Below are positions 57,442-64,000 of a DNA stretch of 64,000 nt, piece by piece. The stretch is taken from contig OX031069.1 of assembly GCA_943736015.1 (NCBI GenBank), positions 17,241,235 to 17,305,234 of the forward strand, written 5' to 3'. Every line of letters begins with the position of its first letter. The first letter of the stretch is position 1. The position numbers and the translations under genes were made by a program. Origin of the DNA: Tridacna crocea (Eukaryota > Mollusca > Bivalvia > Cardiida > Cardiidae). The notes beneath the pieces are model-generated. The model did not search any database, was not told the DNA's origin, and saw only the letters and a list, made by a program, of their open reading frames with translations.

Positions 57442-59051
57442 GCCCAGAAATTAATGCAAGAATTACTTCCCTTTAACCCTCGATGTACCCAACCCCCCCC
57501 TCCCCCCAGTCCTTAACTGGATTTGCTTTTCTAACTCAGCCCACAATAAATGCTGCACATTGAAACTTTCAATAAGCCAAAGTGATCAATGTACAGTGTA
57601 AAAAGAAAACGCCCAGAAATTAATGTGACAAGTGGCTAAAAAAAGATTGTAAACTCTTTCAGTTGCTTCCTATTGCATAAATCAAACAAAGGCAACTGAA
57701 GTGTAATTTTTCTAATCTCTTCAAACCGCAACAAGAAACCCAGTTACGTTGACTATGTGCCAGTTACGCTCATGCGAAAACCTCAGAAATTAATGCGACA
57801 AGTGGCTAAAAAAAGCCTGAAGACTCTCATATATCAAACAAAGGCAACTGAAGTGTAATTTTTCCAATCTCTTCAAACCGCAACAAGAAACCCAGTTACG
57901 TCGACTACCGTCTCATAGGTGCCAGTTACGCTCATGCGAAAACCCCAGAAAATAATGCAACAAGTGGCAAAAAAAAGACTGAAGACTCTTTCAGTAGCAA
58001 CTGCTTCTTATTGCATAAATCAAACAAAAGGAACTAAATTTTTAATTTATATTTTTTTCTCCAATCTCTTTATACCGTGACCACAAATCCATTTACGTTG
58101 ACTGCCATCGGATACGCGAAAATGCGAAAAATCGACTTACGGAACATTTCATAGCAGAGGACACCTGTTGCTTAATAGGTCAATATAGGGAATTTAGTTT
58201 CTAATATCTGTTTTTTATTTCTGCAATCTTTATTTACCTTGACGACAAACCCTTTTAGGTTGTCTATTGTCTCGCAGGTGCCACTTACGTATCCGCAAAA
58301 ACATGAAAAATCGACTTATGGAATATCTTATAGCAGACGACAACTGTTGCTTGAGTCAATTATAGGGATTTTTCTTTTTCTTTTTCTCTCACTAGGGCCA
58401 TTGATTTGGTTACGATGACCATCTAACCCATACGTGACTGTTACGTGCTGCGCATAAAATTGTAAAATCAGCTTCGACACTTTTGGAGGCAACTGAAACC
58501 TGTCGTACAAATCAAAGAAAGGTAAACCAAATTTTTCCCTGTTTTCTTACCAGGGTCATGAAAACATTGAACCAATTTAGACGACCGCGTGAGTCAAAAG
58601 TCAATTTTATGTTTAATCTCTGCGCAAAATATAAAATTCAGAAGCAACCGGTTGCTGTTGCGAAAACTTTTTCCGACAAAAAAATCTTGTTCTTGTTTGA
58701 AGAATTTAGAAGTAGGCCATAAAGACACAATAAGATGTAAGAATAACTAAAAATCAATTGCTTCCTTGATAGGGTAGAAAACATTGTGGGAAAAGGAGAA
58801 AATGCTGGTAGCCTGCATTGTCTCCTTTCCTCAGATTACTTTCAAAAGCCTTCTTTAAAAGGCGTCATGCATTGTGTGGTAAAAGGTTAATAATTATCCA
58901 ATCAGAGAAGCTTTAAGGAAATCAGAATGGATACCAGCAGCCAATCAGAGAAGACTTAAGAAATTCAACAGCCAATCAGAGAGCTTCAAAATCGCTCGAA
59001 ATTGGCGCCAAAATTTATCAATTAAAAAACAGTGAAAAAAACGGCATAAAA
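56952..59051 (+). repeat. Array unit 28 (2100 bp), A1-A1-A3 composition
   Basis: The second A monomer is A1-type (CACGCCCCCTCCCCAG and TTAGTCAATTTTTAGTG) instead of A2-type. Other markers are GTGCCGTCC, TTTAATGAAATAGG, an A tract interrupted by G, a deletion giving GGTCAATATAGGG, TTACCTTGACG and GTGCTGCGC. Confidence 0.95.
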
Positions 59052-59052
59052 G
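58898..59052 (+). promoter_or_regulatory. Promoter module upstream of unit 29
   Basis: CCAAT at 58898, 58941 and 58972; E2F palindrome 59002-59011; CATAAAAG 59045-59052. Intact. Confidence 0.6.
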
Positions 59053-61136
59053 TGGATTTAAAGTTTTCTTTAAAGGCTGCTGTGCCGTCCTTGGCAAACT
59101 GCAAAGATTTCACTGAAAATGGGCAAACATTTAAGAAAATAGGGGCGCAGAAGACCGTGTTTTGGTCTTTTCAAGCCCCTTGCAAGAATTACTTCCCTTT
59201 AACCCTCGATGCACCCACGCCCCCTCCCCAGCCCTTAACTGGATTTGCTTTTCTAACTCAGCCCACAATAAATGCTGCACATTGAAACTTTCAATTAGTC
59301 AATTTTTAGTGATCAATGTACAGTGTAAAAAAAAAAAAAAAAGAAAAAAAAACGCCCAGAAATTAATGCAAGAATTACTTCCCTTTAACCCTCGATGCAC
59401 CCAACACCCCCCTCCCTAGCCCTTTACTGGACTTGCTTTTCTAACTCAGCCCACAATAAATGCTGCACATTAGAACTTTCAATAAGCCAAAGTGATCAAT
59501 GTACAGTGTAAAAAAAAAAAAAAAACGCCCAGAAATTAATGCAAGAATTACTTCCCTTTAACCCTCGATGTACCCAACCCCCCCTCCCCCCAGTCCTTAA
59601 CTGGATTTGCTTTTCTAACTCAGCCCACAATAAATGCTGCACATTGAAACTTTCAATAAGCCAAAGTGATCAATGTACAGTGTAAAAAGAAAACGCCCAG
59701 AAATTAATGTGACAAGTGGCTAAAAAAAGATTGTAAACTCTTTCAGTTGCTTCCTATTGCATAAATCAAACAAAGGCAACTGAAGTGTAATTTTTCTAAT
59801 CTCTTCAAACCGCAACAAGAAACCCAGTTACGTTGACTATGTGCCAGTTACGCTCATGCGAAAACCTCAGAAATTAATGCGACAAGTGGCTAAAAAAAGC
59901 CTGAAGACTCTCATATATCAAACAAAGGCAACTGAAGTGTAATTTTTCCAATCTCTTCAAACCGCAACAAGAAACCCAGTTACGTCGACTACCATCTCAT
60001 AGGTGCCAGTTACGCTCATGCGAAAACCCCAGAAAATAATGCAACAAGTGGCAAAAAAAAGACTGAAGACTCTTTCAGTAGCAACTGCTTCTTATTGCAT
60101 AAATCAAACAAAAGGAACTAAATTTTTAATTTATATTTTTTTCTCCAATCTCTTTATACCGTGACCACAAATCCATTTAGGTTGACTGCCATCGTATCCG
60201 CGAAAACGCGAAAAATCGACTTACGGAACATTTCATAGCAGAGGACACCTGTTGCTTAATAGGTCAAATATAGGGAATTTAGTTTCTAATATCTGTTTTT
60301 TATTTCTGCAATCTTTATTTACCGTGACGACAAACCCTTTTAGGTTGTCTATTGTCTCGCAGGTGCCACTTACGTATCCGCAAAAACATGAAAAATCGAC
60401 TTATGGAATATCTTATAGCAGACGACAACTGTTGCTTGAGTCAATTATAGGGATTTTTCTTTTTCTTTTTCTCTCACTAGGGCCATTGATTTGGTTACGA
60501 TGACCATCTAACCCATACGTGACTGTTACGTGCCGCGCATAAAATTGTAAAATCAGCTTCGACACTTTTGGAGGCAACTGAAACCTGTCGTACAAATCAA
60601 AGAAAGGTAAACCAAATTTTTCCCTGTTTTCTTACCAGGGTCATGAAAACATTGAACCAATTTAGACGACCGCGTGAGTCAAAAGTCAATTTTATGTTTA
60701 ATCTCTGCGCAAAATATAAAATTCAGAAGCAACCGGTTGCTGTTGCGAAAACTTTTTCCGACAAAAAAATCTTGTTCTTGTTTGAAGAATTTAGGAGTAG
60801 GCCATTAAGACACAATAAGATGTAAGAATAACTAAAAATCAATTGCTTCCTTGATAGGGTAGAAAACATTGTGGGAAAAGGAGAAAATGCTGGTAGCCTG
60901 CATTGTCTCCTTTCCTCAGATTACTTTCAAAAGCCTTCTTTAAAAGGCGTCATGCATTGTGTGGTAAAAGGTTAATAATTATCCAATCAGAGAAGCTTTA
61001 AGGAAATCAGAATGGATACCAGCAGCCAATCAGAGAAGACTTAAGAAATTCAACAGCCAATCAGAGAGCTTCAAAATCGCTCGAAATTGGCGCCAAAATT
61101 TATCAATTAAAAAACAGTGAAAAAAACGGCATAAAA
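59052..61136 (+). repeat. Array unit 29 (2085 bp), pairs with unit 27
   Basis: The left end has GTGCCGTCC and the G-interrupted A tract of units 28 and 30, but AAGAAAATAGG rather than AATGAAATAGG. A2 is the common type with CCCTCCCTAGCCC. From B2 rightward it follows unit 27. Confidence 0.95.
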
Positions 61137-61137
61137 G
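60983..61137 (+). promoter_or_regulatory. Promoter module upstream of unit 30
   Basis: CCAAT at 60983, 61026 and 61057; E2F palindrome 61087-61096; CATAAAAG 61130-61137. Intact. Confidence 0.6.
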
Positions 61138-61592
61138 TGGATTTAAAGTTTTCTTTAAAGGCTGCTGTGCCGTCCTTGGCAAACTGCAAAGATTTCACTG
61201 AAAATGGGCAAACATTTAATGAAATAGGGGCGCAGAAGACCGTGTTTTGGTCTTTTCAAGCTCCTTGCAAGAATTACTTCCCTTTAACCCTCGATGCACC
61301 CACGCCCCCTCCCCAGCCCTTAACTGGATTTGCTTTTCTAACTCAGCCCACAATAAATGCTGCACATTGAAACTTTCAATTAGTCAATTTTTAGTGATCA
61401 ATGTACAGTGTAAAAAAAAAAAAAAAGAAAAAAAAACGCCCAGAAATTAATGCAAGAATTACTTCCCTTTAACCCTCGATGCACCCACGCCCCCTCCCCA
61501 GCCCTTAACTGGATTTGCTTTTCTAACTCAGCCCACAATAAATGCTGCACATTGAAACTTTCAATTAGTCAATTTTTAGTGATCAATGTACA

Positions 61593-61625
<33 letters not shown>

Positions 61626-63235
61626 GCCCAGAAATTAATGCAAGAATTACTTCCCTTTAACCCTCGATGTACCCAACCCCCCCCTCCCCCCAGTCCTTAA
61701 CTGGATTTGCTTTTCTAACTCAGCCCACAATAAATGCTGCACATTGAAACTTTCAATAAGCCAAAGTGATCAATGTACAGTGTAAAAAGAAAACGCCCAG
61801 AAATTAATGTGACAAGTGGCTAAAAAAAGATTGTAAACTCTTTCAGTTGCTTCCTATTGCATAAATCAAACAAAGGCAACTGAAGTGTAATTTTTCTAAT
61901 CTCTTCAAACCGCAACAAGAAACCCAGTTACGTTGACTATGTGCCAGTTACGCTCATGCGAAAACCTCAGAAATTAATGCGACAAGTGGCTAAAAAAAGC
62001 CTGAAGACTCTCATATATCAAACAAAGGCAACTGAAGTGTAATTTTTCCAATCTCTTCAAACCGCAACAAGAAACCCAGTTACGTCGACTACCGTCTCAT
62101 AGGTGCCAGTTACGCTCATGCGAAAACCCCAGAAAATAATGCAACAAGTGGCAAAAAAAAGACTGAAGACTCTTTCAGTAGCAACTGCTTCTTATTGCAT
62201 AAATCAAACAAAAGGAACTAAATTTTTAATTTATATTTTTTTCTCCAATCTCTTTATACCGTGACCACAAATCCATTTACGTTGACTGCCATCGGATACG
62301 CGAAAATGCGAAAAATCGACTTACGGAACATTTCATAGCAGAGGACACCTGTTGCTTAATAGGTCAATATAGGGAATTTAGTTTCTAATATCTGTTTTTT
62401 ATTTCTGCAATCTTTATTTACCGTGACGACAAACCCTTTTAGGTTGTCTATTGTCTCGCAGGTGCCACTTACGTATCCGCAAAAACATGAAAAATCGACT
62501 TATGGAATATCTTATAGCAGACGACAACTGTTGCTTGAGTCAATTATAGGGATTTTTCTTTTTCTTTTTCTCTCACTAGGGCCATTGATTTGGTTACGAT
62601 GACCATCTAACCCATACGTGACTGTTACGTGCTGCGCATAAAATTGTAAAATCAGCTTCGACACTTTTGGAGGCAACTGAAACCTGTCGTACAAATCAAA
62701 GAAAGGTAAACCAAATTTTTCCCTGTTTTCTTACCAGGGTCATGAAAACATTGAACCAATTTAGACGACCGCGTGAGTCAAAAGTCAATTTTATGTTTAA
62801 TCTCTGCGCAAAATATAAAATTCAGAAGCAACCGGTTGCTGTTGCGAAAACTTTTTCCGACAAAAAAATCTTGTTCTTGTTTGAAGAATTTAGAAGTAGG
62901 CCATAAAGACACAATAAGATGTAAGAATAACTAAAAATCAATTGCTTCCTTGATAGGGTAGAAAACATTGTGGGAAAAGGAGAAAATGCTGGTAGCCTGC
63001 ATTGTCTCCTTTCCTCAGATTACTTTCAAAAGCCTTCTTTAAAAGGCGTCATGCATTGTGTGGTAAAAGGTTAATAATTATCCAATCAGAGAAGCTTTAA
63101 GGAAATCAGAATGGATACCAGCAGCCAATCAGAGAAGACTTAAGAAATTCAACAGCCAATCAGAGAGCTTCAAAATCGCTCGAAATTGGCGCCAAAATTT
63201 ATCAATTAAAAAACAGTGAAAAAAACGGCATAAAA
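61137..63235 (+). repeat. Array unit 30 (2099 bp), pairs with unit 28
   Basis: It has the A1-A1-A3 composition, TTTAATGAAATAGG, the GGTCAATATAGGG deletion and GTGCTGCGC of unit 28. It adds CAAGCTCCTTG, shared only with unit 31. Confidence 0.95.
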
Positions 63236-63236
63236 G
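63082..63236 (+). promoter_or_regulatory. Promoter module upstream of unit 31
   Basis: CCAAT at 63082, 63125 and 63156; E2F palindrome 63186-63195; CATAAAAG 63229-63236. Intact. Confidence 0.6.
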
Positions 63237-63691
63237 TGGATTTAAAGTTTTCTTTAAAGGCTGCTGTGCCGTCCTTGGCAAACTGCAAAGATTTCACTGA
63301 AAATGGGCAAACATTTAATGAAATAGGGGCGCAGAAGACCGTGTTTTGGTCTTTTCAAGCTCCTTGCAAGAATTACTTCCCTTTAACCCTCGATGCACCC
63401 ACGCCCCCTCCCCAGCCCTTAACTGGATTTGCTTTTCTAACTCAGCCCACAATAAATGCTGCACATTGAAACTTTCAATTAGTCAATTTTTAGTGATCAA
63501 TGTACAGTGTAAAAAAAAAAAAAAAGAAAAAAAAACGCCCAGAAATTAATGCAAGAATTACTTCCCTTTAACCCTCGATGCACCCACGCCCCCTCCCCAG
63601 CCCTTAACTGGATTTGCTTTTCTAACTCAGCCCACAATAAATGCTGCACATTGAAACTTTCAATTAGTCAATTTTTAGTGATCAATGTACA

Positions 63692-63724
<33 letters not shown>

Positions 63725-64000
63725 GCCCAGAAATTAATGCAAGAATTACTTCCCTTTAACCCTCGATGTACCCAACCCCCCCCTCCCCCCAGTCCTTAAC
63801 TGGATTTGCTTTTCTAACTCAGCCCACAATAAATGCTGCACATTGAAACTTTCAATAAGCCAAAGTGATCAATGTACAGTGTAAAAAGAAAACGCCCAGA
63901 AATTAATGTGACAAGTGGCTAAAAAAAGATTGTAAACTCTTTCAGTTGCTTCCTATTGCATAAATCAAACAAAGGCAACTGAAGTGTAATTTTTCTAATC
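63236..64000 (+). repeat. Array unit 31, partial (765 bp, cut by the window end in B1)
   Basis: It matches unit 30 through A1-A1-A3, including TTTAATGAAATAGG and CAAGCTCCTTG. It ends inside B1, so the array continues to the right. Confidence 0.95.

Larger units (their letters stand above)
54879..59051 (+). repeat. Two-unit block, copy 1 (units 27-28)
   Basis: Unit 27 has the ACCATCTCAT/TTTAGGTTGAC/CCATTAAGAC haplotype. Unit 28 has the A1-A1-A3/GGTCAATATAGGG/GTGCTGCGC haplotype. The same order recurs in units 29-30. Confidence 0.75.
59052..63235 (+). repeat. Two-unit block, copy 2 (units 29-30)
   Basis: It repeats the haplotype order of units 27-28. Unit 29 has picked up the left-end markers of units 28/30 (GTGCCGTCC and the G-interrupted A tract), so conversion has blurred the two-unit register. 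Confidence 0.75.
1..64000. repeat. Tandem satellite-like array, about 2.08-kb unit, 30 full copies plus one partial
   Basis: The window consists entirely of direct head-to-tail copies of one unit. The anchor GTGGATTT recurs at 11, 2093, 4176, 6261, 8344, 10428, 12519, 14957, 17042, 19126, 21563, 23650, 25736, 27821, 29901, 31987, 34071, 36152, 38237, 40322, 42406, 44490, 46572, 48656, 50734, 52805, 54879, 56952, 59052, 61137 and 63236. All copies share one orientation and no unrelated sequence interrupts them. Three size scales are nested: monomers of about 157-187 bp, the 2.08-kb unit, and blocks of about 4.2 and 6.6 kb. Each unit has a promoter-like module and polyadenylation signals, which is unusual for a simple satellite. 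It could be a centromeric or other heterochromatic satellite, a tandem non-coding RNA locus, or an amplified promoter-plus-3'-end fragment of a cell-cycle gene. The sequence alone does not decide between these. Confidence 0.98.

Noticed and set aside
57062-57454. 130-codon frame spanning two A monomers
   Set aside because: It is an artefact of two A1-type monomers joined in frame through poly-lysine from A tracts. It starts at TTG.
61450-61638. 62-codon frame beginning with a true ATG in the second A monomer
   Set aside because: The ATG belongs to the AATTAATGCAAG junction present before every A2 and A3. The frame crosses the polyadenylation signal and poly(A) tract, so it would not lie inside a normal mRNA coding region.
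1-64000. CRISPR array
   Set aside because: Repeats are kilobase-scale or about 170 bp and contiguous; there are no short repeats with unique spacers.
1-64000. Ribosomal DNA or its intergenic spacer
   Set aside because: No 18S, 5.8S, 28S or 5S sequence was recognised in 64 kb, and the promoter elements are polymerase II type. A very long spacer cannot be excluded but has no support.
1-64000. Tandem histone gene cluster, suggested by CCAAT plus E2F promoters
   Set aside because: No histone coding frame and no histone 3' stem-loop; the 3' ends have AATAAA signals instead.
1-64000. LTR, LINE or DNA transposon with coding capacity
   Set aside because: No reverse transcriptase, integrase or transposase frame, and no terminal repeats flanking a discrete element.
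1-64000. Prokaryotic or phage system
   Set aside because: No ribosome-binding-site/ATG gene series or operon structure; polyadenylation and CCAAT/E2F signals point to a eukaryote.

Overview
The whole window is one head-to-tail tandem array. The unit is about 2.08 kb, repeated as 30 complete copies plus a partial 31st (63236-64000). There is no unique flanking sequence at either edge, so the array extends beyond the window. I set the phase of each unit at the GTGGATTT motif directly after a TATA-like CATAAAAG. Unit lengths run from 2071 to 2100 bp, except two units of 2437-2438 bp. Units are nearly identical by eye, differing by scattered substitutions and by the lengths of poly(A) and poly(C) tracts.

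The sequence looks eukaryotic, most likely from an animal. The evidence is AATAAA polyadenylation signals with GT-rich sequence downstream, CCAAT boxes at about 31-43 bp spacing beside a perfect E2F-type palindrome, long poly(A) tracts and nested satellite organisation. There is no bacterial gene organisation. A cnidarian or other invertebrate is a guess from general familiarity with CCAATCAGAG-rich repeats, not a demonstrated placement. No rRNA, tRNA, snRNA, transposase, reverse transcriptase or CRISPR array was recognised.

Each unit has the same layout (offsets from its first base). (1) +0 to about +130: start of a predicted short transcript, with two small hairpins. (2) +130 to about +654: three tandem monomers of about 170-185 bp (A1, A2, A3), each with an AATAAA; A1 and A2 end in long A-rich tracts. 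(3) About +655 to +1680: six progressively diverged monomers of about 157-180 bp (B1-B6), with nine copies of TTACG. (4) About +1680 to +1928: a decayed stretch, then a conserved 45-nt near-perfect hairpin. (5) About +1929 to the unit end: a compact promoter-like module with three CCAAT boxes, a CHR-like TTCAAA, the palindrome TTGGCGCCAA and CATAAAAG. The module leads into the next unit. The simplest reading is an array in which every copy carries a cell-cycle-type RNA polymerase II promoter followed within about 200-230 nt by a polyadenylation signal, so each copy could make a short non-coding poly(A) RNA. Transcription itself cannot be seen in the sequence.

Above the unit level there is higher-order structure. 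A three-unit block (12519-19125) is repeated as 19126-25735, including a rare five-A-monomer hybrid unit. A two-unit rhythm appears near the right end (54879-59051, then 59052-63235). Local duplicates include 2093-4175 with 6261-8343, and 40322-42405 with 42406-44489. Two A1 haplotype classes interleave through the array. These patterns fit repeated unequal exchange and gene conversion.

I found no convincing protein-coding gene. The recurring open frames of 60-103 codons almost all begin at GTG or TTG rather than ATG, and they recur only because the DNA recurs.
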